A stretch of DNA of 27,686 nt from DASXTW01 sp046726275 (GCA_046726275.1 JBKPAF010000091.1:1-27686); one strand, 5' to 3'. Counted from the first letter of the stretch, positions 1 through 8,675 are shown. A program made the numbers and translations. The notes: generated from the sequence alone by a model not told the origin.

Positions 1-1769
1 TCGAGCGACGAGGTGGCCTCGTCGAGGATGAGAACCCTGGGGTCCTTCAGGACGACACGGGCGATGGCCAGCCGTTGCTTCTCCCCGCCGGACATCCGAT
101 AGCCGCGTTCACCCACCACGGTGTCGTACCCGTCGGGCATCTCCATGATCCGGTCGTGGATGAATGCCGCCTTCGCTGCGGCCTCGATCTCTTCCTGGGT
201 TGCGCCGGGCCTCCCGTACAGGAGGTTGGTCCGAATGGAGGTGTGGAAGAGGTAGGTCTCCTGAGTGACCATCCCGATGACCTCTCCGAGGGAGGCCAGC
301 TTGATCTCGCGCACGTCCGTGCCGTCGATCTCCAGGGAGCCCTCACTGACGTCGTACATACGAGGAACCAGGTACGTCATCGTGGTCTTCCCTGCCCCGC
401 TGGGCCCCACCAGGGCCGCGAGCTGCCCCGGCTGGATCTCCAGGTCCACGTCCTCGATGGTCCATTCCCTGCCCCGTTGACCGTCCGTTTCGGGAGGCGG
501 TCGCCCTGAGGGTCCGTCGGGAGCACCGATCGCTCCTGGCCCTTCAACCTCCCTGACAGCCTCGGAGAAACCATCCATCGGACCGTCGCCCTCATCGGGA
601 AGCGTCGCCGCCCGGCGAGCTTCGTAGCGGAAGAAGACATGACGGAAGCGGATGTGGCCGCCAACGCTGTCCCTGGGGATCTCTCGGGCATTCGGGGCGT
701 CGACGATCTCGTGGGGCATGTCCAGATACTCGAAGATGCGATCGAACAGGGCCATCGACGACTGGACCTCGACGGATGTCTGCAGCATCGAACCGATGGG
801 GAAGAACAGGCGGCTCTGGAGGGTGGTGAACGCAACGATCGTCCCCGCCTGGATCGTGACCGCGGAGGGAGGCTGGTTGGCGATGACGAGTCCTGCCACG
901 AGGTAGACCAGCGCCGGGGTGATCGAGAAGAAGATCTGCACGACGGCAAAGAACGAACGGCCGATCATCTGCTGACGGATCTCCAGGTCGGCCAGTCGCT
1001 GGTTTTCATCCCGGAACCGTTCGATCTCGTGCCTCTGACGGCCGAAGGCCTTGGACAGAAGGATCCCTGAGACAGACAGCGTTTCCTCGGTGATCGCGGA
1101 AAGGTCGGCAAGGGATTTCTGCGTCGACGCAGCTACCTGCTGGCGAGCCTTCCCCACCTTGTAGGTGAGGTAGACGAAGAGCGGGGTCAGGAACACCGAC
1201 AGCACGGTGAGCTGCCACGAGAGCACGAGCATGGCGATCAGCGTGCTGATCAGGATGACGACGTTCGAGAGGATGCTGGACGCGGTGTCCGTAACCACTG
1301 TCTGCACGCCCCCCACGTCGTTGGCCAGACGGGACTGGATCTCGCCCGTGCGGGTGGCGGTGAAGAACCGGAGCGCCATGTTCTGGAGGTGCGAGTACAG
1401 CGAGTTGCGAAAGTCCTGCATCACACGTTGACCGACCAGGTTCGCCAGATACGTCTGGAAGATGCCGAGCAGGCCGGCGAGCACGGGAATGGCCACCATC
1501 AGGGCGACAAGCCAGTACAGGCGTTCCAGGTCGGGGGGCAGGATCTGCTGGCCGGCGTGGGGGAACAGCGCCGTGTCGAAGATGACCTTGATCAGAAGGG
1601 GGTTGACGACGCCCAGGGCCGAGGTGACGACGATCAGGATCCCGACGCTGATAACCTGCGTGCGGTACGGCTTGAAGCTGACGACGACCCTGCGAAGGGT
1701 GCGCTTGTTGATCGGCCCGGCGTCCGGGTCGGGGATCCTCACGTGCCAGTGATAGCCGCGTCGGCCCAT
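1..1769 (-). CDS. ABC exporter, fused permease/ATPase (3' end cut by window)
   Basis: Half-transporter of the type I exporter (multidrug/lipid, MsbA/LmrA-like) family: an N-terminal six-helix membrane domain drives export using a C-terminal nucleotide-binding domain, normally as a dimer. The frame is open from the ATG to the window edge. The first ~340 residues are hydrophobic. The ATPase part shows Walker A GPSGAGKTT, Q-loop VTQETYLF, signature MSGGEKQR and Walker B VLILDEATSSL; the window ends at the D-loop, so the H-loop and C-terminus are missing. Between the first ATPase strand (HVFFRYE) and the strand before Walker A (WTIEDVDLEI) lies an acidic, Gly/Pro-rich insertion of roughly 50 residues where typically only a few occur; the frame through it has no stop. 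The substrate cannot be told. A second half-transporter gene may lie outside the window. Confidence 0.93.
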   Translation of the reverse strand, partial: MGRRGYHWHVRIPDPDAGPINKRTLRRVVVSFKPYRTQVISVGILIVVTSALGVVNPLLIKVIFDTALFPHAGQQILPPDLERLYWLVALMVAIPVLAGLLGIFQTYLANLVGQRVMQDFRNSLYSHLQNMALRFFTATRTGEIQSRLANDVGGVQTVVTDTASSILSNVVILISTLIAMLVLSWQLTVLSVFLTPLFVYLTYKVGKARQQVAASTQKSLADLSAITEETLSVSGILLSKAFGRQRHEIERFRDENQRLADLEIRQQMIGRSFFAVVQIFFSITPALVYLVAGLVIANQPPSAVTIQAGTIVAFTTLQSRLFFPIGSMLQTSVEVQSSMALFDRIFEYLDMPHEIVDAPNAREIPRDSVGGHIRFRHVFFRYEARRAATLPDEGDGPMDGFSEAVREVEGPGAIGAPDGPSGRPPPETDGQRGREWTIEDVDLEIQPGQLAALVGPSGAGKTTMTYLVPRMYDVSEGSLEIDGTDVREIKLASLGEVIGMVTQETYLFHTSIRTNLLYGRPGATQEEIEAAAKAAFIHDRIMEMPDGYDTVVGERGYRMSGGEKQRLAIARVVLKDPRVLILDEATSSL

Positions 1770-1832
1770 GCGGCCAGCATACGGCGGTTCTCTCCCTTGT
1801 CATCCACGGGCGGCTTTGCCGAGAGACACAGT

Positions 1833-2543
1833 TCAGCGAGCGAGTTCGATGGCTCTCCGCAGTACGCGCTCGAGCATCCCCGCGGTCAGCTTGCCCGTGA
1901 ACGTGTTCTGTTGGCTCGGATGGAACGAGCCGAGCAGAACGTACGGACCGACCCATGCCTCCGCCTCGTGTCCGAATGCCGGCCTGGGCCTGGGAGCCGG
2001 ATGCCCCAGAGCCTGCAGCGCCCGGAGCGCTCCGTCCCAGGCGAAGGAGCCCAGAGCCAGGATCGCCTTGACACCGCGAAGCAGCCCGATCTCGAGGACA
2101 AGGAACGGCAAGCACGCGTCCCGCTCCTCAGGCATGGGGCGATTCCCGGGCGGGCAGCACCGATTCACGGACGCGATGTACAAGCCCTCGAGCCGCAAGC
2201 CGTCGTCCCTGCTGACGGAAGTCGGTTGGTTGGACAGGCCACAGCGAAAGACGACATCGAAGAGGAAGTCCCCCGAGCGATCCCCCGTGAAGATCCGGCC
2301 CGTGCGGTTGCCACCGTGGGCCGCCGGAGCCAGGCCCACGATCAGGATCCTGGCCCGGGGATCGCCGAAGCCGGGAACCGGACGGCCCCAGTACTCCCAG
2401 CTCGCGAAGGCCGCCCTCTTCTCACGGGCGGTCCGCTCTCGCCACTCGACGAGGCGAGGACATCTCCGGCAGACCACGATGTCATTGCGCAGGTCGGCCA
2501 GAGACTCCCGAGTGGGCACGCCACGCGATGCCATTGACGCCAT
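1833..2543 (-). CDS. udgB: Family 5 (UDGb) uracil-DNA glycosylase
   Basis: Removes uracil, and in this family also hypoxanthine and other deaminated bases, from DNA to start base-excision repair. The 236-residue protein has the two family-5 signatures: GLAPAAHGGNRTGRIFTGD (about residues 70-88) and HPSQQNTFTGKLT (208-220). Four cysteines, C25 and C28 (CRRC), C129 or C130 (CCPPGNRP) and C144, fit the 4Fe-4S cluster of the thermostable-type glycosylases. Length is normal for the family. Start is the upstream ATG; a second in-frame ATG at 2534 is equally possible. It lies 63 bases upstream of the ABC exporter gene and is divergent from the REC-kinase gene, sharing a 57-base promoter region. Family assignment is firm; substrate range is inferred from the family. 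Confidence 0.92.
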   Translation of the reverse strand: MASMASRGVPTRESLADLRNDIVVCRRCPRLVEWRERTAREKRAAFASWEYWGRPVPGFGDPRARILIVGLAPAAHGGNRTGRIFTGDRSGDFLFDVVFRCGLSNQPTSVSRDDGLRLEGLYIASVNRCCPPGNRPMPEERDACLPFLVLEIGLLRGVKAILALGSFAWDGALRALQALGHPAPRPRPAFGHEAEAWVGPYVLLGSFHPSQQNTFTGKLTAGMLERVLRRAIELAR

Positions 2544-2600
2544 CTCACTCTATTTAGGTACTCGTTGGAAGCGACCGAACCATTACGCTGAGGTACCAAC

Positions 2601-3695
2601 ATGGGTAATGCTGTCCGGGTCATGGTCGTCGACGACTCCTCGAGCACGAGGACGATGCTCCGTGAAGCACTTTCTCTGGGCGGGGACATCGAGGTCGTCG
2701 GGGAAGCGGGAGGGGGCCGGGAAGCCATCAGCATCGCCTCGGAATGCCGGCCGGACGTGGTGCTCATGGACGTCCGGATGCCCGACATGGACGGGGTCGC
2801 GGCAGCCCGAGCCCTCCTCGAGGAGTATCCGCAGGTCAAGGTCGTGGCCCTGACGTGGTCCGACGACCCCAGCACGGTGCGCGACATGCTCACAGCCGGA
2901 GCGATCGGCTACGTCGTGAAGGGCGGGACGATCGACGAGCTGTCGGCCGCCATCCGGCGGGCCGCCACAGGTGAGGCCGAGCTGGACCAGCGCGTGCTCC
3001 CAGCCGCCGTAGAGGACCTCAGGCGCCTCCTCGAGGAAGAACGCGAACGGCGGGCGCAGATCGAGCGGCTGGCTCGGGCCAGGGCCGAGTTCGTCCAGGT
3101 GCTGTCCCACGAGCTGCGCACGCCGCTCACCGTCATCTCTGGGGCCCTGCGCATGCTCGAGCAGAGCGGCGTGTCGGCTCTGGAACGCCCCATCGTCGAG
3201 AGCGCAATCCGCCGGGTCGGAGAGCTCGAATTCCTGGTGGAGGGTCTCGAGCTCGTCGCGGCCGGTCCATCGGTCGAGGGGACCACGCACGTCGAACAGG
3301 CCATCGCCACCGCGTCGGAGCGCCTCGACGCGCCACCGGATCAGTCGATCGTCAAGGACGAGGTCTGGGAAGGGGTACCCCACAAGTGCGTCGAGCGAGT
3401 GGCGTTCGAGCTGCTCTCCAACGCCACTCGACACGGGGTACGACCCATCGAGGTGGCCGCGTGGAAGGACGACGGGTTCGCGGTCCTCTCCGTCGGAGAC
3501 GCGGGCGGATGGGTGCCGCCCAGCCAGGACTTCGCCGCCTTCTTCCAGGAGGACATGTCGGCCACGAGGACCCACAGCGGATTCGGGCTCGGGCTGTTCG
3601 TGGCCTCGCGGCTGTGTCAAGCGTGTGAGGGTGACCTCTCGATCAACCTCGAAGGTGGCCGGACCGTGGCCGAGGCTACGTTCCGTCTCCGCTAG
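2601..3695 (+). CDS. Soluble REC-histidine kinase hybrid
   Basis: Signalling protein with the order reversed from classical hybrid kinases. Residues 1-120 form a receiver domain with acidic pocket D11/D12, phosphoacceptor D57 (LMDVRMPD), T85 and K107. A charged coiled-coil linker (about 138-163) leads to a HisKA H-box LSHELRTPL with H170, then an HATPase_c domain with N-box ELLSNATRHG and G2 box GFGLGLF. There is no membrane segment or PAS domain, so it acts in the cytoplasm, probably taking phosphate or a signal from another kinase through its own receiver. A GAGGT ribosome site lies six bases before the ATG. No cognate regulator is adjacent. The D, H and N residues are all intact, so the phosphotransfer machinery looks active. 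Confidence 0.9.
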   Translation: MGNAVRVMVVDDSSSTRTMLREALSLGGDIEVVGEAGGGREAISIASECRPDVVLMDVRMPDMDGVAAARALLEEYPQVKVVALTWSDDPSTVRDMLTAGAIGYVVKGGTIDELSAAIRRAATGEAELDQRVLPAAVEDLRRLLEEERERRAQIERLARARAEFVQVLSHELRTPLTVISGALRMLEQSGVSALERPIVESAIRRVGELEFLVEGLELVAAGPSVEGTTHVEQAIATASERLDAPPDQSIVKDEVWEGVPHKCVERVAFELLSNATRHGVRPIEVAAWKDDGFAVLSVGDAGGWVPPSQDFAAFFQEDMSATRTHSGFGLGLFVASRLCQACEGDLSINLEGGRTVAEATFRLR

Positions 3696-3710
3696 CCCAC
3701 GACCCCGCCG

Positions 3711-4439
3711 CTAGCCGAGCAGGGGAAACCTTTCGGCAAGCCCACCCAGGATGTCCCGCTCCCGGTCGGTGAGTGGTCGGCGCCCGGTGCCCGCGTCGAT
3801 GAAGTCGACCACGTCCCAGTCGAGGTCGCTGGGCGGTTCCTCACCCAGGAGAGCCTCCAACGTGTCGTCCACGATCGACATGGCCTGGTCTGTCCCCCAC
3901 CCCTTCTCGCCGAGGGCATCCATGAGATCCATCCGGTGCACGGTCACCTCGAGGACCCGGGTCCGCAGGTACTCGTCCAGGGTTAACGCGGGACCCCACG
4001 TGGAGAGGATGCGGTCGCGGTTCTCCCGAGCGGACGCCTCGACCACCTCGCGCCACATCGTGTCCCATGCCAGGGCGAGCGCTGTGCCGGTCGGGTATTC
4101 CGTCGCCCGCTGGGCGGCTCGGCCCGCGATGGCCGGGGCATCCTCCAGGCGGTCATACGTCCGCCAGTACGTCACGGAGTCGGTGTCCGCCACCTCGGGA
4201 GCCGGCTCGGCCAGAGAGCGCATTGCTCGGTTCACCCCCCAGTAGAGGTGGGCGAGCAGCTCCTTGACGTTCCACGCCTCGCATCGCGTGGGGCGGGCGA
4301 AGTCGTCCTCCGTCAGGGCGAGGACGATCTTCGACACCTGTTCGCACTCTTCCCGGAGCGCCTCCAGGGCGTCGGCCGAAGGAGAGTCCCGTCCGAGGAT
4401 GTTCGGCCGAGGTAGCCCCTCCCGACCCGGATCGGCCAT
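3711..4439 (-). CDS. MDMPI/DinB-like mycothiol-dependent enzyme family protein
   Basis: Member of the mycothiol-dependent maleylpyruvate isomerase / DinB-like four-helix-bundle superfamily, which uses thiol cofactors in detoxification or ring-cleavage product isomerisation in actinobacteria. The N-terminal half has the characteristic CEAWNVKELLAHL (C53, W56, H64), and a second motif LEVTVHRMDL gives E164, H168 and D171; H64, E164 and H168 fit the usual metal-binding set. Length (242 residues) is typical. The gene starts five bases after the stop of the GabT-like aminotransferase, so the two are probably co-transcribed. The actual substrate is unknown; many family members are annotated only by fold. 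It converges with the REC-kinase gene with 15 bases between stops. Confidence 0.8.
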   Translation of the reverse strand: MADPGREGLPRPNILGRDSPSADALEALREECEQVSKIVLALTEDDFARPTRCEAWNVKELLAHLYWGVNRAMRSLAEPAPEVADTDSVTYWRTYDRLEDAPAIAGRAAQRATEYPTGTALALAWDTMWREVVEASARENRDRILSTWGPALTLDEYLRTRVLEVTVHRMDLMDALGEKGWGTDQAMSIVDDTLEALLGEEPPSDLDWDVVDFIDAGTGRRPLTDRERDILGGLAERFPLLG

Positions 4440-4444
4440 CGCGG

Positions 4445-5818
4445 CTATTCCCCTTCGACGCCCCCGGAGCCGGGCCCTTCGCCTGCCACCTGGCCACTCG
4501 AGGCCTTGACGGCCGCCTCCGCCAGAACATCGAGAGCCTCGTCCAGCTCCTCGTCGGAGATGACCAGCGGCATCAGATGACGAATCACGTTGTGGTAAGG
4601 ACCGCAGGTCACCGCCACGACGCCATTCCGCAACGCCTCCGCGATCAGCGCCCCCACGAAAGCCTCGTCTGGCTGCCTGGTCTCGCGGGCTCGGACGAAC
4701 TCCACACCGACCATCGCGCCGACGCCTCGGACCTCACCGACCTGCCCGACTTCCTGGGCCACCTCTTCCCATCGGGCCTTCAGCGTCTTGCCGATCTGCT
4801 CAGCCCGCTGGATGAGACCCTCCTCCTCGATGATCTGGAGAACCGCCAGCCCCGCGGCGCACGCTACGGGATTGCCCACATAGGTTCCCCCGATGGCCGA
4901 TGGCCCTGGCGAATCCATGATCTCCTTTCGGCCCACGACGGCGGAAAGCGGGTAGCCGTCGGCGAGCGCCTTGGCCAGGATCACGAGGTCGGGCTGGAAG
5001 CCGAAGTGCTCCGAGGCGAGGAATCGGCCAGTGCGTCCGCAACCGGACTGGACCTCGTCCGCGATCGTCAGGATGCCGTGGCGGCGGCAGAGCTTCGTCA
5101 GCCCATCGAGGAAGTCGGAGGTGGGCACCACGAATCCACCTTCTCCCTGGATCGGCTCGACGATGACCGCGGCGACGGCGCTCGGATCGATGGTGGTCTC
5201 CAGCGCCCGCTTGATCGACTCAATCGCCAGGGAACCGGCCTCTTCCGGATGGGCGCTTCTGTACGGATAGGGGTACGGCAGGCGATAGACCTCGGGAGCG
5301 AAGGGTCCGAAGCCGGACTTGTACGGCCGATACCGGCTCGTCAAGGTCATCGTAAGCAGGGTCCTCCCGTGGAAAGCACCCTCGAAGCACAGGATCGCCG
5401 ACCGGCCCGTGGCTGCGCGGGCGAACTTCACCGCGTTCTCGACCGCCTCTGCGCCAGCGTTGAACAAGGCGACCTTTCCCTCCTGCATGCCCGTGAGGCC
5501 CACCAGCCGCTCGGCGAGCTCGACGTACACCTCGTACGGGATGACGGAGAAGTCCGTGTGGGAGAAGCGGGCCGCCTGGCGCTGGACGGCCTCCACCACC
5601 TTGGGATGCGAGTAGCCGACCAGGTGGCATCCCAAGCCGCCGGAGAAGTCCAGCAAGGTGTTGCCGTCGACATCCGTGATCCTCGCGCCGTCCGCGTGAT
5701 CGATGACGGTGGGAGCGTGGATGTCGAGCGGATCGCAGACCACCTTGGCCTTGCGTTCGAGGATCGCCCTGGACCTGGGTCCAGGTATTTCAGTCCTCAT
5801 CTGGATCGCCTTCGTCAT
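4445..5818 (-). CDS. gabT: Class III PLP aminotransferase, GabT-like
   Basis: Fold-type I aminotransferase most like 4-aminobutyrate transaminase, which moves the amino group of GABA (or another omega-amine) to 2-oxoglutarate. It begins with the GabT-like TEIPGPRS stretch. NAGAEAVENAVKFAR holds the phosphate-binding region, ADEVQSG supplies D254 and Q257 that contact PLP, and LAKALADGYPLSAV carries the likely Schiff-base lysine K283. The 457-residue length is normal. Ornithine, putrescine or acetylornithine transaminases are the main alternatives and cannot be excluded by eye. It lies upstream of the MDMPI-like gene (5-base gap) and is divergent from the MFS exporter, so the tandem palindromes at 5862-5901 may influence both directions. 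In-frame ATG at 5800 is an alternative start. Confidence 0.88.
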   Translation of the reverse strand: MTKAIQMRTEIPGPRSRAILERKAKVVCDPLDIHAPTVIDHADGARITDVDGNTLLDFSGGLGCHLVGYSHPKVVEAVQRQAARFSHTDFSVIPYEVYVELAERLVGLTGMQEGKVALFNAGAEAVENAVKFARAATGRSAILCFEGAFHGRTLLTMTLTSRYRPYKSGFGPFAPEVYRLPYPYPYRSAHPEEAGSLAIESIKRALETTIDPSAVAAVIVEPIQGEGGFVVPTSDFLDGLTKLCRRHGILTIADEVQSGCGRTGRFLASEHFGFQPDLVILAKALADGYPLSAVVGRKEIMDSPGPSAIGGTYVGNPVACAAGLAVLQIIEEEGLIQRAEQIGKTLKARWEEVAQEVGQVGEVRGVGAMVGVEFVRARETRQPDEAFVGALIAEALRNGVVAVTCGPYHNVIRHLMPLVISDEELDEALDVLAEAAVKASSGQVAGEGPGSGGVEGE

Positions 5819-5853
5819 GCGGTCGTTGTATCACGCAGGGCCGTCTGGATGAC

Positions 5854-5883
5854 TTGACAAATGAGTGAGTACTCACTCAGAAT
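5854..5883 (+). promoter_or_regulatory. Probable promoter of the MFS-tetR operon
   Basis: A perfect -35 TTGACA lies at 5854-5859. A weak -10, CAGAAT (four of six matches), lies 18 bases downstream at 5878-5883, placing the transcript start near 5890 and leaving about 60 bases of leader before the GGGAGGA ribosome site. The first palindrome sits in the spacer and the second starts at the -10, the expected geometry for a repressor-blocked promoter. Confidence 0.6.
5862..5879. promoter_or_regulatory. Palindromic operator 1, probable TetR site
   Basis: Perfect 18-base palindrome TGAGTGAGTACTCACTCA between the -35 and -10 elements upstream of the MFS exporter. Its length and symmetry are typical of TetR-family operators. 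The TetR gene at 7523-8158 is the obvious candidate binder, as these regulators commonly control the adjacent exporter and themselves. Confidence 0.75.
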
Positions 5884-5901
5884 GAGGGAGTACTCACTCA
5901 T
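5882..5901. promoter_or_regulatory. Palindromic operator 2, probable TetR site
   Basis: Second copy of the palindrome, ATGAGGGAGTACTCACTCAT, with one base pair departing from symmetry (G for T in the left arm). Its centre is 21 bases from that of operator 1, i.e. two helical turns, so two dimers would sit on the same DNA face and could bind cooperatively. Confidence 0.72.
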
Positions 5902-5952
5902 CACGCTGTTAGCCGGAGTGCAGACGCTCCCTGAGCATTCGGGAGGACCCCG

Positions 5953-7554
5953 ATGGCACGAACGATCGACACCGCGATCTCCACGCCTCATCCCGGTACC
6001 GGCGACCGTCGCAAGTGGTGGGTGTTGGTGGCCATGGTCTTCGGCCTGTTCATGCCGATGCTGGACAACCTCGTGGTCAACGTGGCCCTTCCGACCATCC
6101 AGACCAAGCTCGGGGCCGGCGTCTCGGGGCTGCAATGGATCATCGATGCCTACACCCTGACCTTCGCCTCGTTCATGCTCACCGGCGGCGCTCTCGGGGA
6201 TCTGTACGGCCGCAAGCGGTTCTTCATGGCGGGGCTCGTCGTCTTCACGCTCGGCTCGCTGATGTGCGGCCTGTCGGGGTCGACGTCGGAGCTCGTGGCC
6301 TTTCGCGCCATTCAGGGGCTGGGCGCCGCCCTGCTCCTCCCCGGGTCGCTCTCCATCATCACGGCCACCTTCAGCGGCCGCGAGCGAGGCGCGGCGATCG
6401 GCATCTGGGCGGCTATGTCCGGCCTAGCCATCGCCTTCGGGCCTGTGGTCGGCGGGTTCCTCGTTGAGCACGTCTCGTGGCAGAGCATCTTCTACGTGAA
6501 CGTGCCGGTCGGGATCATCGGACTCGCGATGACATTCTTCGTGGTGCGGGAGTCTCGCGACCGAACCAAATCGCGCCGGGTCGACCCGCCGGGGCTCGTG
6601 ACGGGCACAGCCGGCCTGTTCTTCCTCGTCTACGCTCTGATCGAGGGCAACGCCAGAGGATGGACCGACGGCCTGATCCTCGCTTCCTTCGCCCTGTCGG
6701 CCCTCTTCCTGGCCATCTTCTTCTACGTGGAGTCGCACCGCGAATCGCCGATGCTCCCTCTCTCGTTCTTCCGTATCCCCACGTTTGCCGCGGCCAACGT
6801 GGTCGCCGCGGCAGTGTTCTTCGCCCTGTTCGGGACGGTGTTTTTCCTAACGCTGTACCTGCAGAACGTGCGGGGATACTCCCCGGTGGGCGCCGGGATC
6901 AGGTTGTTTGCGTTCTCCGTGGTGATTCTGCTCGTGGCCCCGGTTGCGGGGCGTCTCTCCGACCGTTTCGGCTCTCGCTGGTTCATGACCTTCGGGCCGC
7001 TGACGGCTGCGGTGGGAATGGGAATGCTGCTGCGGACTCAGCCCGATTCCTCGTACCTGACCGTGATCCTTCCCGCGTTCATCATCCTGGCGGTAGGGAT
7101 GGCCTCCACCATGACTCCCATGACGGCCGCGGTCATGGGCTCGGTGGACACCCGGCACGCCGGCGTGGCCTCGGCGGCCACCAACACCAGCCGGGAGCTC
7201 GGCGGTGTGTTCGGTATCGCCCTGCTCGGAGCCATTGTCACGGCAGCCTTCAACCGTGGCTTTCTGGCCCGGCTGGTGGAAGCGGGCATCCCCCGGGCTC
7301 AGGCCGGAGAAGTTTTGGCGAGGGCCGGGGCCAGCGCCGCGGCGGGCAACACGGCGGGCGAAGGGGCCGGCTCGGTCATCGGCCAGTCCGTCCAGCACGC
7401 CTTCGTCCACGCCATCCACGTCGGGCTGCTCGTGGCCATCGCCTTCCTGCTCCTTGCCTCCGTGGTCTCGTTCTTGTTCGTGAGGAGCCACGTCGAACCC
7501 GAACCTGTGTCCCTCGACAGCGATGTCTCCGAGGGTGCCGTCGTTGGCCACTGA
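5953..7554 (+). CDS. MFS drug exporter, DHA2 family (14 TM)
   Basis: Proton-coupled efflux pump of the EmrB/QacA (DHA2) type in the cytoplasmic membrane. LDNLVVNVALP in the first helix is the family's motif D1, GDLYGRKR is motif A in the loop between helices 2 and 3, and GLAIAFGPVVGGFL is antiporter motif C in helix 5. At 533 residues with about 14 hydrophobic segments it matches family length. The start has a GGGAGGA ribosome site six bases upstream. The tetR gene overlaps its 3' end by 32 bases, and tandem palindromes cover its promoter, so expression is probably induced when a toxic ligand releases TetR. The transported compound is unknown; an antiseptic, dye or antibiotic is typical. Confidence 0.93.
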   Translation: MARTIDTAISTPHPGTGDRRKWWVLVAMVFGLFMPMLDNLVVNVALPTIQTKLGAGVSGLQWIIDAYTLTFASFMLTGGALGDLYGRKRFFMAGLVVFTLGSLMCGLSGSTSELVAFRAIQGLGAALLLPGSLSIITATFSGRERGAAIGIWAAMSGLAIAFGPVVGGFLVEHVSWQSIFYVNVPVGIIGLAMTFFVVRESRDRTKSRRVDPPGLVTGTAGLFFLVYALIEGNARGWTDGLILASFALSALFLAIFFYVESHRESPMLPLSFFRIPTFAAANVVAAAVFFALFGTVFFLTLYLQNVRGYSPVGAGIRLFAFSVVILLVAPVAGRLSDRFGSRWFMTFGPLTAAVGMGMLLRTQPDSSYLTVILPAFIILAVGMASTMTPMTAAVMGSVDTRHAGVASAATNTSRELGGVFGIALLGAIVTAAFNRGFLARLVEAGIPRAQAGEVLARAGASAAAGNTAGEGAGSVIGQSVQHAFVHAIHVGLLVAIAFLLLASVVSFLFVRSHVEPEPVSLDSDVSEGAVVGH

Positions 7555-8158
7555 GGAGATCGCCGGGATACGGCGAGACATTCTCACCGCGGCCGAGGAG
7601 ATCATCCACCTGCGAGGCCTCCGGGCCTGCACGACCCGAGCGATCGCGGAGCGCGCCGGCTGTGCCGAAGGGAGCATCTATCGGTACTTCGACGACAAAC
7701 ACGCTCTGTTCATGGAGATCGTGCGCACCCGCTTCCCCCAGTTCCTGGAACTGATGAGCACGCTGCCCGACCGCGCCGGGACCGGTACTGTCCGCCGGAA
7801 CCTGGAGGAGGTCGCTCGTACGGCGGTGGGCTTCTATCGCGGGATCGTACCGATCGTGGTGGGAGCCATGGGCGAGCGGGAGCTCCTGGAGGAGCAGCGG
7901 CGCCACTTCGAGGAGACGAAGGGCGGCCCCATGAAGGCGCTGGGCGCGGTCACCACCTACCTTCGGAAAGAACAACGGCTCGGCCGGATCTCGGAAAGGG
8001 TCTCCCCCGAACACCTGACCCGCGCCCTGCTGGGTGCGTGCTTCAGCCAGGCCATGCTCGAGGAGATCGTGGGCGGGGACGCTCGGCTGGGGTCCGACGA
8101 GCACTACGCGCGTGAGGTGGTTCGCGGTCTGATGGAAGGGCTCAATCCGCGAACGTGA
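7523..8158 (+). CDS. TetR/AcrR-family repressor
   Basis: Transcription factor of 211 residues with an N-terminal TetR helix-turn-helix (about residues 15-60; key run TTRAIAERAGCAEGSIYRYF) and an all-helical C-terminal ligand and dimerisation domain. Its gene overlaps the MFS exporter by 32 bases, implying co-transcription and local control of the pump. The ATG has no clear ribosome site; an in-frame GTG at 7535 or TTG at 7544 (nine bases after CCGAGG) would shorten the overlap. Likely operators are the two palindromes at 5862-5901. The next gene on the opposite strand ends one base away. The ligand is unknown. Confidence 0.9.
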   Translation: MSPRVPSLATEEIAGIRRDILTAAEEIIHLRGLRACTTRAIAERAGCAEGSIYRYFDDKHALFMEIVRTRFPQFLELMSTLPDRAGTGTVRRNLEEVARTAVGFYRGIVPIVVGAMGERELLEEQRRHFEETKGGPMKALGAVTTYLRKEQRLGRISERVSPEHLTRALLGACFSQAMLEEIVGGDARLGSDEHYAREVVRGLMEGLNPRT

Positions 8159-8159
8159 C

Positions 8160-8675
8160 TCACCCGCGGAGATCGCGGTACCGGCTCAGCGCCGCGGCGA
8201 ACGCGTCCAGAGGTTCCATCAGGTCCGCCAGGACGGTGTACAGCTGCTCATACCCCGAGGGCGCGTCTCCCAGCCGAAGCGCGTCCGCCCGCCGGAACGA
8301 TTCGTCCAGACCGGCCATGCATAGCTGCCACGACTCCTCCATCCCGTCGGTCCTCCAAGGCGGCATGGCCTGACCGGCTTTCCGCAGGTACTCCTCGAAG
8401 CCGGCGAGGGCTTCAGCGAGGGGAAGCCCCTGCACTCTGCCCCCCGGAGCAGCCGAGGCCAGCGAGGCCTTGGCCCGCTCCACCAGATCGAGGCATTGAG
8501 CGAACGCGACGAAGGACTCCTCCATCTGCTGTGAGGCCGTGGGCCGAGGGCGGCGGCGATCGGAGAGCTTGGCACGAAGTCGCCCGAACACTGCCGGCCA
8601 GTCTACGGACGTGAAGCTTTCGACTACGTCGTGGGTAGAATCGCCAGCGTTGTCCGACCAAGTGAGCATCCGCAT
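8160..8675 (-). CDS. Hypothetical alpha-helical protein
   Basis: I do not recognise this family. The frame encodes an Ala/Leu/Glu-rich, probably all-helical soluble protein with many aromatic and charged residues in the C-terminal half (EESWQLCMAGLDESFRRA, SGYEQLYTVLADLMEPLD). No signal peptide or membrane segment is visible. The start is uncertain: ATG at 8675 or 8669, or GTG near 8590. With either ATG its 5' end would overlap the start of the anti-sigma gene on the other strand by about 14 bases or fewer, so the two would be divergent with overlapping 5' ends; a shorter form starting near 8590 would remove the overlap. It converges on tetR with one base between stops. Codon bias resembles the neighbours, supporting a real gene. 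Confidence 0.6.
   Translation of the reverse strand: MRMLTWSDNAGDSTHDVVESFTSVDWPAVFGRLRAKLSDRRRPRPTASQQMEESFVAFAQCLDLVERAKASLASAAPGGRVQGLPLAEALAGFEEYLRKAGQAMPPWRTDGMEESWQLCMAGLDESFRRADALRLGDAPSGYEQLYTVLADLMEPLDAFAAALSRYRDLRG

Noticed and set aside
5862..5901. Repeated TGAGTGAGT/ACTCACTCA units as a possible CRISPR or tandem repeat array
   Set aside because: Only two copies, palindromic, and placed exactly over a promoter; operator sites explain them better.
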